Assembly (NCBI GenBank): GCA_964634815.1 | Contig: CAZWMD010000018.1 | Coordinates: forward strand, 1-64,000 | Direction: 5' to 3' | Length of the DNA: 64,000 nucleotides | DNA from: JALZVT01 sp964634815 | GTDB taxonomy: Bacteria > Pseudomonadota > Gammaproteobacteria > Pseudomonadales > Azotimanducaceae | Part shown: positions 35,031 to 44,419 of the stretch, piece after piece | Position numbering within the stretch: position 1 is the stretch's first letter | How the letters are laid out: each line of letters opens with the position of its first letter | Notes under the pieces: model-generated | Told to the model about the DNA's origin: nothing | What the model saw: only the letters and a program-made list of their open reading frames with translations | The model's database searches: none | Made by a program: the position numbers and the translations under genes

Positions 35031-36074
35031 ATGCCCGAGTTATCCAGTTTTGTTGATCCCTACCTAGAAAAAACCTGGGGTGAGTTAAATGTTGAGTGTT
35101 TTTTGTCCGAGCATGAGGGGCAGCATAAGGTTCGGGCCGTTCTTGGCTATCCCGCAGAAGGCATGGCTGAATCACTTGGCACCGCTCTTGGCAAGCATCT
35201 CGGCCACCCGGTAGAGCTTGAGCTTGAGTTTGTCGCGCCTGCCTCGGCCAAGCGTATTCCAGGGGTTGCCCATATCATTGCCGTTGCATCGGGTAAGGGT
35301 GGCGTTGGTAAATCAACCACGGCGGTTAATCTGGCCCTCGCGCTGTCTGCTGAGGGTGCAAAAACCGGACTGCTCGATGCCGACATCTATGGACCGAGCC
35401 AGGGCATGATGCTTGGTGTTGCCGAACACCGGCGACCGGATGTTCGTGAAGTAGATGGATCCCAGCGATTTGTGCCGGTCCGCGCCCACGGCTTGCAGGC
35501 CATGTCGATGAGTTTTTTAACTACAGACAAAACACCTATGGTGTGGCGCGGACCGATGGTGTCGGGCGCCCTGCAGCAACTCATCAATCAAACCCTGTGG
35601 AATGACCTCGACTATCTGATTGTTGATATGCCACCTGGCACGGGCGATATCCAGCTCACACTGAGCCAGAGTGTGCCGGTAGCCGGCAGTGTGATTGTCA
35701 CCACGCCCCAGGACATTGCCTTGCTTGATGCAAAGAAAGCGATAGAGATGTTCACCAAAGTAGACATTCCCGTGCTCGGCATTCTGGAGAACATGAGTGT
35801 CCACATTTGCTCCGAATGCGGGCATCAGAGCCATATATTTGGCGAGCATGGCGCCGCAAGCCTCGCGGCTGATTACGATCAGGTGATGCTGGGTAATCTT
35901 CCTCTGGATCTGGATATCCGAATGCTTGCTGATGCAGGGAATCCCAATGTGGCAGCCGACCCGGACAGCGCCGTTAGCACCATCTATCGCGAAGCAGCCC
36001 GGCATATGGCCGCGCGCTTGTGGGAGCGCTCGGCAACCCAGTTGGCGCCCACCATTAACTTCTCTGACGACTAG
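35031..36074 (+). CDS. apbC: Iron-sulfur cluster carrier ApbC/Mrp
   Basis: A 347-residue P-loop ATPase of the Mrp/NBP35 family that carries iron-sulfur clusters to apoproteins. The N-terminal MIP18-like domain (residues 1-85) is followed by a deviant Walker A SGKGGVGKSTTAVNLA, DADIYGPSQG, DMPPGTGD and the cluster-binding CSEC motif at about residue 262. Start is ATG 35031; the frame is open upstream to 34893, but that runs through the promoter region. Confidence 0.94.
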   Translation: MPELSSFVDPYLEKTWGELNVECFLSEHEGQHKVRAVLGYPAEGMAESLGTALGKHLGHPVELELEFVAPASAKRIPGVAHIIAVASGKGGVGKSTTAVNLALALSAEGAKTGLLDADIYGPSQGMMLGVAEHRRPDVREVDGSQRFVPVRAHGLQAMSMSFLTTDKTPMVWRGPMVSGALQQLINQTLWNDLDYLIVDMPPGTGDIQLTLSQSVPVAGSVIVTTPQDIALLDAKKAIEMFTKVDIPVLGILENMSVHICSECGHQSHIFGEHGAASLAADYDQVMLGNLPLDLDIRMLADAGNPNVAADPDSAVSTIYREAARHMAARLWERSATQLAPTINFSDD

Positions 36075-36086
36075 GAATTACCCAGC

Positions 36087-36653
36087 ATGACCATTAAAGC
36101 CGATCGCTGGATTCGCGAGATGTCCGAAACCCAGGGCATGATTGAGCCCTATGAACCCGGGCAGGTGCGCGAGGCCAACGGCCAGAAGCTCATCTCCTAC
36201 GGCACCTCAAGCTACGGCTACGATGTGCGCTGCTCCAGGCAGTTCAAGGTGTTCACGAATATCAACTCAGCAACGGTTGATCCGAAGAATTTTGACGAAG
36301 GCAGCTTTGTCGATGTTGAGAACGACGTTTGCATTATCCCACCCAACTCGTTTGCGCTGGCCAGTACGGTTGAATACTTCCGAATCCCGCGTGACGTTTT
36401 GGTGGTGTGTTTGGGGAAATCCACTTACGCCCGATGCGGCATCATTGTGAACGTGACACCGCTTGAACCCGAGTGGGAAGGCCACGTCACGCTTGAGTTT
36501 TCCAATACCACAACCTTGCCGGCCAAGATTTACGCGGGCGAAGGTGTGGCACAAATGCTGTTTTTTCAGTCAGATGAGCCCTGTGAGGTCACCTATCGCA
36601 TGCGTGGCGGTAAGTACCAGGGCCAGCGTGGCGTGACCCTGCCTAAACCCTGA
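36087..36653 (+). CDS. dcd: dCTP deaminase
   Basis: A 188-residue trimeric deaminase converting dCTP to dUTP. Conserved segments are SYGTSSYGYDVRCS, LGKSTYARCGIIVNVTPLEPEWEGH (split: GKSTYARCG with the catalytic Arg, then VTPLEPEWEG with the catalytic Glu) and GKYQGQRGVTLPK. Start ATG 36087, 12 bp after apbC, so in the same operon. Confidence 0.96.
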   Translation: MTIKADRWIREMSETQGMIEPYEPGQVREANGQKLISYGTSSYGYDVRCSRQFKVFTNINSATVDPKNFDEGSFVDVENDVCIIPPNSFALASTVEYFRIPRDVLVVCLGKSTYARCGIIVNVTPLEPEWEGHVTLEFSNTTTLPAKIYAGEGVAQMLFFQSDEPCEVTYRMRGGKYQGQRGVTLPKP

Positions 36654-36662
36654 TCAGCGACC

Positions 36663-36681
36663 CTGCTCAGCATATGAGCAG
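36663..36681. terminator. Hairpin between convergent dcd and purM
   Basis: CTGCTCA and TGAGCAG form a perfect 7-bp stem around GCATA, overlapping the purM stop. It is placed to stop transcription from both sides, but neither strand has a T-tract, so factor-independent activity is doubtful. Confidence 0.3.
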
Positions 36682-37722
36682 CTGGTTCTCACCGGGTTGG
36701 GTATCGGCGGGCACGATTTGCCCGATCACAAGAGGTGCTTCCCCAGCCTCGGTCAAGTCATTCAGGAGACCGGCTGTTTCGCTTGCGGGCGCACAAAGCA
36801 CAAAACCGATACCGCAATTGAAAGTGCGTAGCATTTCGTCTTCAGCGATATTGCCGGCCTGCTGCAACCAGGAAAACAAATCGGGTTGCGACCATGCGTC
36901 TCTATCGATCAAGGCCGCGAGCGGTTGTGCTGGATCTTGTGGGTACATACGTGGCAGGTTTTCCAACAAGCCACCACCGGTGATGTGGGACATGCCGTGT
37001 ACGGTGTTGTTTGCAAGGCTTGCCAGCACACTCTTTGCATAGATTCGGGTAGGGGCCAGCAATTCGCTCATTAGCGGATCTGACGTTGGTAGCTTTGCCA
37101 CCTCAATAACCTTGCGAATCAGCGAATAGCCATTGGAGTGCGCGCCGCTTGAGGGCAGGCCGATCAGCACATGGCCGGCCTCGATCAGCTCGTTGTTGAT
37201 GATCTCGTCGCGTTCGACAACGCCGACACAAAACCCGGCCAGGTCGTACTCGCCCTTCTGATAAAACCCGGGCATTTCTGCGGTTTCACCGCCGGCAAGC
37301 GTGGCCCCTGCGAGTTCACAACCTTTGGCGATACCTTCGATAACTCTTGCTGCAGTGTCTACATCCAGCGACGCACTGGCGTAGTAGTCAAGAAACAGGA
37401 AGGGCTCTGCGCCGGTGACGAGCACGTCGTTTACGCACATCGCAACCAGGTCCTGGCCGACGTCATCGTGGCCGTCGAATTCAATGGCGAGCTTTAACTT
37501 GGTTCCCACGCCGTCCGTACCCGTCACCAGCACCGGCTCTCGATAGCGGGTAGGCAGGCTGGCAAGAGCCGCAAAACCGCCCACAGAGCTCAGCATTTCC
37601 GGCCGACGGGTGCGTTTCGCCGCTGGTGCGATACGCTTGATAAGTTCATTGCCGGCCTCGATGTCTACGCCGGCTGCGGCGTAGGTCAGGCCGCCTGGGG
37701 AATCGGGTGTGCTGTTGCCCAA
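36667..37722 (-). CDS. purM: Phosphoribosylformylglycinamidine cyclo-ligase
   Basis: A 351-residue AIR synthetase (fifth step of purine synthesis). Key segments are LTYAAAGVDIEAGNELI, VGTKLKLAIE, the MCVNDVLVTGAEPLF-like loop and the GGETAEMPGFY motif. Start is TTG 37722, which gives the expected N-terminal length. purN, usually adjacent, is not in the window. Divergent from the DUF2066 gene, as in Pseudomonas. Confidence 0.95.
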   Translation of the reverse strand: MGNSTPDSPGGLTYAAAGVDIEAGNELIKRIAPAAKRTRRPEMLSSVGGFAALASLPTRYREPVLVTGTDGVGTKLKLAIEFDGHDDVGQDLVAMCVNDVLVTGAEPFLFLDYYASASLDVDTAARVIEGIAKGCELAGATLAGGETAEMPGFYQKGEYDLAGFCVGVVERDEIINNELIEAGHVLIGLPSSGAHSNGYSLIRKVIEVAKLPTSDPLMSELLAPTRIYAKSVLASLANNTVHGMSHITGGGLLENLPRMYPQDPAQPLAALIDRDAWSQPDLFSWLQQAGNIAEDEMLRTFNCGIGFVLCAPASETAGLLNDLTEAGEAPLVIGQIVPADTQPGENQLLIC

Positions 37723-37844
37723 GATAGTGTTCCGCGGTGCGTCGGCGCGCAGTCTAGCAGAGACTGCCGGATCCTCTTAAGCCCCGGCTCCGCTTTGCTC
37801 CTGACTGCGGTAAACTGGGTTTTTGCCCCCTGAGCACAGTCACC

Positions 37845-39011
37845 ATGTCCGCGTTCAAATCTCTGCTTGCTGGATGGATCCTGTTGGTGCTGGTGTCCTG
37901 GCCTGAACAGGCCGGCGCCGCCGAGGATACCCGGCTGTACAGCGTTGGTGTTGATGTCACCTCAAGATCCCTCGAAGACCGGCGGGCCGGCGCCGCAAAG
38001 GGCTTACTTGTCATGTTGACGCGGCTTTCAGGCCTTACCGACTTGCCCCGATCTTCGGCTCTCACCGCCGCTGGGCGGCGGCCAGAGCGCTATTACTCCC
38101 AATACCGCTACCTCAGTACCGATCGCTACGATGAACTGGGCGCACCGCTGACCCAGCTCAGGCTGCAATTCTCGCCTCCGGCTCTTCGAGAGCTGATGGC
38201 GGCGGCTCAGTTGCCCCTGTGGACGCTCAATCGACCGCGGTTAGCGGTTTGGCTTGCTGAACGTACAGCTGAGGGCTCAGACGTTATCGAAGACCCCAAG
38301 CATCCACTTCTGGCAGCGGTCCTTGCCCATGCCGAATATCGAGGTTTGCCAACCCTCCTGCCTGGCCTTGCCAGTCTGAGCGAACGAGACCTCTGGAACA
38401 GAAACAGCGGTGCCCTGCGGTCAGTCGCGGATCGTCTGGGGGCGCAGTTGATGTTGGTGGGTCGGGCGGAGCAACTTGGTCCACAGGAGTGGCAAGTGAG
38501 TTGGACGAGCTGGGGTTCTGGCGGTGGGGCCACAGGCAGCAGCACGGCAAGCTATTCGGGTGCGCTTGATGCGGTGGCGCCCCCGGCTGTTGACAGGCTG
38601 GTGAATACTCTCGTGAATCAGTTCACCGTGGCGGGCGGCGAAGCCGGAACGCTTGAGTTGGTTGTAGAGAATGTCGCGGCGGTCGAAGACTATGCAGCCC
38701 TGCTGAAATATTTATCGAGCCGCAGCTACATTGAGCAGGTGAGTGTGACTGGCATTCGCGATGATGAACTGAGCCTTGTGGTGTCCACCACAGGCAGCGC
38801 TGAAAAGCTCATGCAGTTGTTGTCGATTGACTCTCGTCTTGTTGCCAGCACACGCCCACAACGCTTAACCCCATTGGCTCCAGTTGAGGAGCCACTTGAG
38901 GACAACCAGGGGATCGCTGATCCTGATTCAGTAACAGAATATGGCGCGCGCACGGCTGTCACTGTTGGAGCGATTGCTGACGCTCGATTGCGCGTTGCCT
39001 GGCAAGGGTAG
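37845..39011 (+). CDS. DUF2066 exported protein
   Basis: A 388-residue protein with a signal peptide (LLAGWILLVLVSWPEQAGA) and the DUF2066 pattern, including RAGAAKGLLVMLTRLSG, YYSQYRYLS and the LWLxER-like VWLAERT. Function unknown. It is a fixed neighbour of purM and hda in gammaproteobacteria. No clear ribosome site before ATG 37845. Confidence 0.85.
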   Translation: MSAFKSLLAGWILLVLVSWPEQAGAAEDTRLYSVGVDVTSRSLEDRRAGAAKGLLVMLTRLSGLTDLPRSSALTAAGRRPERYYSQYRYLSTDRYDELGAPLTQLRLQFSPPALRELMAAAQLPLWTLNRPRLAVWLAERTAEGSDVIEDPKHPLLAAVLAHAEYRGLPTLLPGLASLSERDLWNRNSGALRSVADRLGAQLMLVGRAEQLGPQEWQVSWTSWGSGGGATGSSTASYSGALDAVAPPAVDRLVNTLVNQFTVAGGEAGTLELVVENVAAVEDYAALLKYLSSRSYIEQVSVTGIRDDELSLVVSTTGSAEKLMQLLSIDSRLVASTRPQRLTPLAPVEEPLEDNQGIADPDSVTEYGARTAVTVGAIADARLRVAWQG

Positions 39012-39030
39012 CGGCCTCTTCGGTAGCATA

Positions 39031-39639
39031 ATGCACCACATACCCAACATTATTTCGGTGATCCGCATTCTGCTGGTGATTCCCACCGCCTACGCGTTGT
39101 GGCAACACCAGTATTCGTTAGCGCTTGTGTTGATGTTCATTGCCGGGGTTTCGGACGCGGTAGACGGGGCTATTGCGCGGCGCTTTAACTGGATGTCTGA
39201 GCTGGGAAAGGCACTCGATCCTATCGCTGACAAGCTGCTGGTTGGGGTGATGATTGTTGTTTTTACCCTGCAGATGCATCTGCCAATGTGGGTGGCGCTC
39301 ATTGTTCTTAGTCGCGATATCATTATTTTAGCTGGCGCGGCCGTCTACCGTCGCTGGTTTGAGCGGGTTGGCTTTAACCCGACTTTTTTATCCAAGGCCA
39401 ATACTGCGATTCAGATAGTCACTCTGCTGCTCTTGTTGGTAGCGCTGTGCGAGTTTGAAACCCTAAGTGCCTGGGCAAGTGCCGTGGTGGATCCGCATCT
39501 GTTTTATGTATTGGCCGTACTCGGTGTTGCATCGGGTGCGGACTATGTTGTGACCTGGGGGCAACGCGGTTGGAAGAGGGGCAGTAATCCTGCTGCTGTC
39601 GTTCGGGCTCAAGGGCCTGTGGAGCCCCCAGGGGCTTGA
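39031..39639 (+). CDS. CDP-alcohol phosphatidyltransferase family protein
   Basis: A 202-residue integral membrane enzyme with the full signature D-G-x2-A-R-x8-G-x3-D-x3-D (DAVDGAIARRFNWMSELGKALDPIADKLL, here as DGAIARRF and GKALDPIAD). It makes a phospholipid from a CDP-alcohol. PgsA-like, but its hda neighbour marks it as the second family member common in this group. Start ATG 39031 gives MHHIPNIISVIRI; the frame is open to 38941 inside the DUF2066 gene. Confidence 0.87.
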   Translation: MHHIPNIISVIRILLVIPTAYALWQHQYSLALVLMFIAGVSDAVDGAIARRFNWMSELGKALDPIADKLLVGVMIVVFTLQMHLPMWVALIVLSRDIIILAGAAVYRRWFERVGFNPTFLSKANTAIQIVTLLLLLVALCEFETLSAWASAVVDPHLFYVLAVLGVASGADYVVTWGQRGWKRGSNPAAVVRAQGPVEPPGA

Positions 39640-39646
39640 GACATCA

Positions 39647-40384
39647 ATGACCCTGCAGTTACCTTTACCCTTCGAGTTGCGCGACGATCACAAGTTGAGT
39701 TCGTTTGTGCATGGCTCAAACACCGCCCTTGTTGAAGCGCTCTGTAGTTTGGCTTTTGTTAGTGGCGAGGGGCAGATGCTATGGATTCAGGGTGGCACCG
39801 GGTCCGGAAAGACGCACCTGTTGCAAGCGGTGGTTGGCCACTATAGCGAACAGGCGATTGAGGTCGCCTATCTGCCGGCTATGCAAATCCCGGGAGAGCA
39901 TGCGGCATCGATGCTTGAAGGGGCGCAGCGCTACCGGGTGCTGATTATTGATGATGTGGATTGCTGGCTAGGTCAACGGCTTGCAGAAGTCGAACTGGTT
40001 CGTTTGTATCAGGAGCGACGTCACGCTGGAAATCATCTGTTGCTCAGCGCTGAGTTGTCACCCAAGGGTTATGACATGGTGTTGCCAGACTGGCAATCTC
40101 GCGCCAGAGGCGCGGTGCTGTACAACCTCCATGAGCTGTCGGATGAGGGCAAACTGGAAGTGCTCATGGCCCGGGCTGGTCGACTTGGACTTGAACTTGG
40201 CGACTCGGTGGCAACCTATCTGCTGCGCCATGGTCCCAGGGGGTTACCGGAGATGATTGAAATTCTCACTCGCGTCGATCGCCTGGCCTTGGCCGAACAG
40301 CGCCGATTGACGGTACCCTTGTTAAAGAAGGTTCTGCAAAACGCCTCAATCAATCCGCAAGCTGTTAAGGGCACTATCTCTTGA
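39647..40384 (+). CDS. hda: DnaA regulatory inactivator Hda
   Basis: A 245-residue AAA+ protein homologous to the DnaA ATPase core: Walker A GGTGSGKTHLLQA, Walker B VLIIDDVD, and sensor/arginine segments. The N-terminal clamp-binding motif reads MTLQLPLPFELRD (QLPLPF). With the DNA clamp it promotes ATP hydrolysis by DnaA after initiation. Starts 7 bp after the phosphatidyltransferase stop. Confidence 0.93.
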   Translation: MTLQLPLPFELRDDHKLSSFVHGSNTALVEALCSLAFVSGEGQMLWIQGGTGSGKTHLLQAVVGHYSEQAIEVAYLPAMQIPGEHAASMLEGAQRYRVLIIDDVDCWLGQRLAEVELVRLYQERRHAGNHLLLSAELSPKGYDMVLPDWQSRARGAVLYNLHELSDEGKLEVLMARAGRLGLELGDSVATYLLRHGPRGLPEMIEILTRVDRLALAEQRRLTVPLLKKVLQNASINPQAVKGTIS

Positions 40385-41451
40385 CCGATGTGATTGTCAC
40401 CGGTGGAGGTAGTGGCGGCCATGTCACTCCGGCTGTTGCTGTCGCCGAGGCCTTGCAGCGCAACAACCTGGATGTGTTGTTTGTAGGCTCGAACTCAGGG
40501 CTGGAAGAGGCTCTGGTGAAACCGAGCTCTCTGGCGTATCGCGGCATCAGTGCCGGTAAACTCAGGCGCTACTTTTCCCTGCAAAATTTGCTGGATGTGT
40601 TTCGTGTCCTGTTGGGACTGGTGCAAGCCGTTGTACTTGTTGGGCGTGAACGGCCCCACGTGGTGTTCTCCAAAGGGGGATTTGTTGCTTTTCCGGTGGT
40701 GGTGGCAGCCTGGCTATGGCGCATCCCGGTGGTGGCACACGAGTCTGATTCTACGCAAGGGCTAGCCAACCGCTTGAGTGCGCCCTTTATCAAGACCTTG
40801 TGTACAGGCTTCCCGGACACCGATGCCCAGGGATTCAAAGGTCGACTTGTTTATACCGGTGCGCCTATACGACCTGCGTTGTTAGAGGGGAATCCGCGGG
40901 CTGGGCGCACACTGCTGTCTGTCGCCGAAGGCCGTGGGGTCCTGTTGATCACCGGCGGTAGTCTTGGCGCTGATGCACTGAATGCCTGCATCGTAGAGTC
41001 ACTACCAGCGCTAAATAAACTTGGTTGGTTTGTGGTTCACGTGTGCGGCCCGGGTAAACAACGAGCAGAACCTTCCGCAAATTATGCCGCGTTTGATTAT
41101 GTAGCGGAGGACTGGGCAGACATTTTAGCCGCTGCCGATATGGTGATCGCCCGTGCTGGTGCCAACACTGTTTTTGAGCTGTTGGCACTAAAAAAACCCA
41201 ATCTGCTCATTCCCTTGCCTGCGACCGGTAGCCGCGGTGATCAGATCGACAATGCCGCTTATGCAAAAACCGGGGGCTATTCCAGAGTGCTGGCCCAGGC
41301 AGAACTTTCGTCCGAGCGTTTGTTGCAAGAGATCACCGCGCTGCAACAGGACCTTGATCAGGTACATAAACAACTCGCCTCGTTTGAGGTGCCGGATGCG
41401 GTCGCCGCTATTGTTGTCGAACTGGAGCGCTTTCTCCCTAAAGCTCAATAA
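40381..41451 (+). CDS. MurG-family glycosyltransferase (Clostridia-type)
   Basis: A 356-residue GT28 glycosyltransferase. The N-terminal VTGGGSGGHVTPAVAVAEAL and ISAGKLRRYFSLQNLLDVF, VVFSKGGFVAFPVVVAA and AHESDSTQGLANR correspond to MurG of the Firmicutes type more than the gammaproteobacterial one. The C-terminal donor site (ARAGANTVFELLALKKPNLLIPLP, split: GANTVFELLALKKP) is conserved. It lies outside a division/cell-wall cluster, so may be a second MurG or act on another lipid-linked acceptor. Start TTG 40381 overlaps hda (TTGA). Confidence 0.82.
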   Translation: MTDVIVTGGGSGGHVTPAVAVAEALQRNNLDVLFVGSNSGLEEALVKPSSLAYRGISAGKLRRYFSLQNLLDVFRVLLGLVQAVVLVGRERPHVVFSKGGFVAFPVVVAAWLWRIPVVAHESDSTQGLANRLSAPFIKTLCTGFPDTDAQGFKGRLVYTGAPIRPALLEGNPRAGRTLLSVAEGRGVLLITGGSLGADALNACIVESLPALNKLGWFVVHVCGPGKQRAEPSANYAAFDYVAEDWADILAAADMVIARAGANTVFELLALKKPNLLIPLPATGSRGDQIDNAAYAKTGGYSRVLAQAELSSERLLQEITALQQDLDQVHKQLASFEVPDAVAAIVVELERFLPKAQ

Positions 41452-41475
41452 ACCCAAAGATTTAATCAGGAAGTA

Positions 41476-42657
41476 ATGATGTTGAAGATACGAACCCATA
41501 ACCAGATTGCGCTCGCCGGTCTCGAACGGTTGCCACGTGACCGCTATGAGGTGGGTACGGAGATAAGCGATCCCGATGGTTTGTTGCTGCGCAGCTACCC
41601 CTTGTCGGCAGACGAGCTCACTCCATCAGTACGAGCGGTAGCCAGAGCTGGCGCCGGAGTAAACAATATACCCATAGACGCTTGCAGCGAACGTGGGGTG
41701 GTGGTTTTTAACACTCCGGGAGCGAACGCAAACTCAGTAAAAGAGCTGGTACTTGCGGGTCTGTTGCTAGGCGCGAGGGATCTGTTTGGCGGTATGCAGT
41801 TTGTCTCCCAGCTCGACGGCAGCCTTTCGGAAAAGTCCATGAACGCGGAGGTTGAGGCCGAGAAGAAGAAATTCCGTGGTAGTGAAATCAAAGGCAAAAC
41901 TCTGGGTGTCCTGGGACTTGGCGCTATTGGATCCCGTGTTGCCCGGGCTGCGCTGGATCTTGGCATGGAAGTTGTGGGCTTTGATCCGGCGATTTCTGTC
42001 GATGCGGCCTGGCGGTTGCCTGCTGAAGTGCAGCGCGTGGAGAACATGCAGAGCCTCTTCGCCCGGTCAGACTATGTCACGCTGCACGTACCCTTGCTCG
42101 ATGCAACCCGGGGAATGATTAACTCAACAAGCTTGAAGGCCTTCAAGCCCGGTGCCGTTCTGCTTAACTTCTCACGCCAACCTATTGTGGAATCTGTGGC
42201 GCTGAAAGCGGCTCTCGATGATGGTGGGCTACGTCTTTATGTTGCCGATTTCCCGGTGCCTGAGCTCGCTGGGCACCCTGCGGTGAGGCTCATGCCGCAT
42301 CTGGGTGCATCCACCACGGAAGCAGAAGAGAACTGTGCGGTGATGGCGGCCGATCAGCTCGCCGATTTTCTGGAGAACGGCAATATTACAAATTCGGTTA
42401 ATTTTCCGCGGGTTCAGCTCGCGCGATCTGAAGCCTATCGGATTGCATTGACCAACAGGAACGTACCTAAAGCCTTAGGAGACATTACCTCAGTTCTCGC
42501 CGATCGAAATATCAATGTGGTTGATATGCTGAATCAAAGTCGCGATGCGCTTGCCTACAACCTGATTGATATTGAGACCGCGCCGGATGCGGGTCTGCTG
42601 GAACAGTTCAATGGCCTTGAGGCAGTCGTTAACGTGCGCGTCTTTGACCGGCGTTAA
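41476..42657 (+). CDS. serA: D-3-phosphoglycerate dehydrogenase
   Basis: A 393-residue enzyme of serine synthesis. The NAD-binding GVLGLGAIGSRVAR and active-site HLGAST (catalytic His) are clear. A C-terminal ACT domain (NINVVDMLNQSRDALAYNLIDIE, split: NINVVDML, LAYNLIDIE) probably gives serine feedback. The opening (IRTHNQIALAGLERLPRDRY) and AGAGVNNIPID resemble the about 390-residue Clostridia-type SerA. Ribosome site AGGAAG precedes ATG 41476. Its stop overlaps the convergent mnmC stop. Confidence 0.92.
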   Translation: MMLKIRTHNQIALAGLERLPRDRYEVGTEISDPDGLLLRSYPLSADELTPSVRAVARAGAGVNNIPIDACSERGVVVFNTPGANANSVKELVLAGLLLGARDLFGGMQFVSQLDGSLSEKSMNAEVEAEKKKFRGSEIKGKTLGVLGLGAIGSRVARAALDLGMEVVGFDPAISVDAAWRLPAEVQRVENMQSLFARSDYVTLHVPLLDATRGMINSTSLKAFKPGAVLLNFSRQPIVESVALKAALDDGGLRLYVADFPVPELAGHPAVRLMPHLGASTTEAEENCAVMAADQLADFLENGNITNSVNFPRVQLARSEAYRIALTNRNVPKALGDITSVLADRNINVVDMLNQSRDALAYNLIDIETAPDAGLLEQFNGLEAVVNVRVFDRR

Positions 42658-44405
42658 TCGGGGTTGGCGTTCATTCTTGGGCCGCGTCGAGCCTGGCGAT
42701 GTCGAAAGCGGGCGCTGGAGATCGCGTCTCGCAGATCCGCAGCGATGGGAGCAAATTCGCCGGTCAGCTCTGAGGCGATGCACTCACCAGCCAGTGGTGC
42801 ACTCGACATACCGGTAGAGCCGAAGCCCGTAGCAATCTTGAGCCCAGGGTGCTTTTCGAGATCTTTGGTGTAGAGATCGCCAACGATGCATAGCCGATCT
42901 GAGGTGATGGTTCTAAAGCCTCGGAAAGACCCCCGGTGGGTGCCGCGCTCTTTCCAGGGAGCGAGGTTTGCATTGATGGCGTCGGCTGTTTTCCACGGTC
43001 GATATTCATAGGTTGAACCAATCACCATGCCACCCCGACAAGGGGCGAGATAACCAGCACCGACAATGGGCTCCGACGGTGGGGCCGGGTGGGAACACAG
43101 CTCAGCCTGTCCTGCCAGGGCGGCGATCTCAAGGTAGCCTGCCGCCGGGTGCGACTGACTGCGGATGCCATTAGCAAGGACCGTGGCTCTGGATTCGGAA
43201 AGTTCGCGAGTTAGCTCGATTAACGGGTGGTCCAACAGCGTCCGGCACAGGGTTGGTCCATGGACGACGCCGCCGATGTTGAAGCGCAGCGCCGTCTCAG
43301 CGTTGCGAAAGGCAGAGTTGGGCTGGGGGTGCAATTCGAGCCATGAGCCGCTGCCGTTGTAGCGATCCAGAATCGCCTGCAGGCGCTGCGGTGAATTGTT
43401 GGCGCCACAAATTTGCTGTGCCCCCGTCGCCTGGTAGCCCGCAAGTGATGTGAGGCGCTGATGGCTGTAGTGGCTGCTTAGAGCCTGCCACGCTGCCGCT
43501 GGCGACCCGTCATCGCGCAGTCGTGGATGCAGAACAGCTGCGGGAATACGTGATGCGTGACCGGCGATTTGACCCAACTCATCGATCACCCGCACCCGGA
43601 TCCCGCGTTCGGCCAGGCTTCGTGCTGTGCAGGCGCCGGCGATGCCACTACCAATGACATTGATGTCGGTGGGTGCATCGAAGGCTGAAAGTCCGGGACG
43701 ATTGAATTCCCCTGCCAGTGAGTGCAGCTTGATGGGCATCTGGTCTACCTTGCGCATGCTAAAGCCCGCATTCATAAGGGCTCGGCGAACCTCGCCGGCG
43801 GCAGAATAGGTGGCAAGGGTAGTGCCCTGAGTAGATAAACCGGCCAGGGCTTCAAACAGGTCGCTGCGCCACAATGACGGGTTCTTGCGGGGTGCAAAAC
43901 CATCCAGCAGCCAATGGTTGACGGGCACCTGTTGCTGACCGGCGATATCACTCAGACCGTCGCTGGCGTTGCCAAAATAGATCGACAGGACCACGCGGCC
44001 ACCAGCAAGTCGCATGCGGTGCCAGCCGGTTATCAGCGGCGGATAGCCGGCACTCAGTTCCTTGAACAGAGGTAACCGGGCACAGAAGCGTTGCGCCATA
44101 AAGCCCATATCATTTTCAGACAAAGGTGCACGCTCGGTACTGATCAGATGCAAGCGAGTGTCTGCCGGGGCCTCGGCAAGAAAGATCTCAGCGATAGTGA
44201 CTGCGTTCAGCCCGGTACCAAAGCCCAGCTCGCCGCAGGTAAAGGTCTGGCCGGAGTGCAGGTTTTGCAGGCGTTGCCGCAACTCCACAGGGTCAATAAA
44301 AACTCGTGCCACTTCCTGTTCTGCATCAGTTGAGAAATACCGATCGCCATGGGTAGCGCTTAGGCACTGATCAGCGTCCCATCTGACATCGGCAGCGGCA
44401 ATCAC
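42654..44405 (-). CDS. mnmC: tRNA mnm5s2U34 biosynthesis bifunctional protein MnmC
   Basis: A bifunctional wobble-uridine enzyme. The N-terminal methyltransferase (CGELGFGTGLNAV; DGFAPRKNPSLW) is followed by a C-terminal FAD oxidoreductase (NVIGSGIAGACTARSLAERG, then RIPAAVLHPRL). The open frame reaches 44474, but that overlaps the sulfurtransferase gene by 55 bp. GTG 44405, 14 bp after that gene's stop and preceded by GGTGAG, is the more natural start (583 residues). Family length is about 600-670. Confidence 0.88.
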   Translation of the reverse strand: MIAAADVRWDADQCLSATHGDRYFSTDAEQEVARVFIDPVELRQRLQNLHSGQTFTCGELGFGTGLNAVTIAEIFLAEAPADTRLHLISTERAPLSENDMGFMAQRFCARLPLFKELSAGYPPLITGWHRMRLAGGRVVLSIYFGNASDGLSDIAGQQQVPVNHWLLDGFAPRKNPSLWRSDLFEALAGLSTQGTTLATYSAAGEVRRALMNAGFSMRKVDQMPIKLHSLAGEFNRPGLSAFDAPTDINVIGSGIAGACTARSLAERGIRVRVIDELGQIAGHASRIPAAVLHPRLRDDGSPAAAWQALSSHYSHQRLTSLAGYQATGAQQICGANNSPQRLQAILDRYNGSGSWLELHPQPNSAFRNAETALRFNIGGVVHGPTLCRTLLDHPLIELTRELSESRATVLANGIRSQSHPAAGYLEIAALAGQAELCSHPAPPSEPIVGAGYLAPCRGGMVIGSTYEYRPWKTADAINANLAPWKERGTHRGSFRGFRTITSDRLCIVGDLYTKDLEKHPGLKIATGFGSTGMSSAPLAGECIASELTGEFAPIAADLRDAISSARFRHRQARRGPRMNANPD

Positions 44406-44419
44406 CTCACCGGAGGCGG

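Noticed and set aside
39623..39636. AGCCCC-CA-GGGGCT inverted repeat as a terminator before hda
   Set aside because: Lies in the last codons of the phosphatidyltransferase gene, no T-tract, and hda starts 10 bp later; probably chance.
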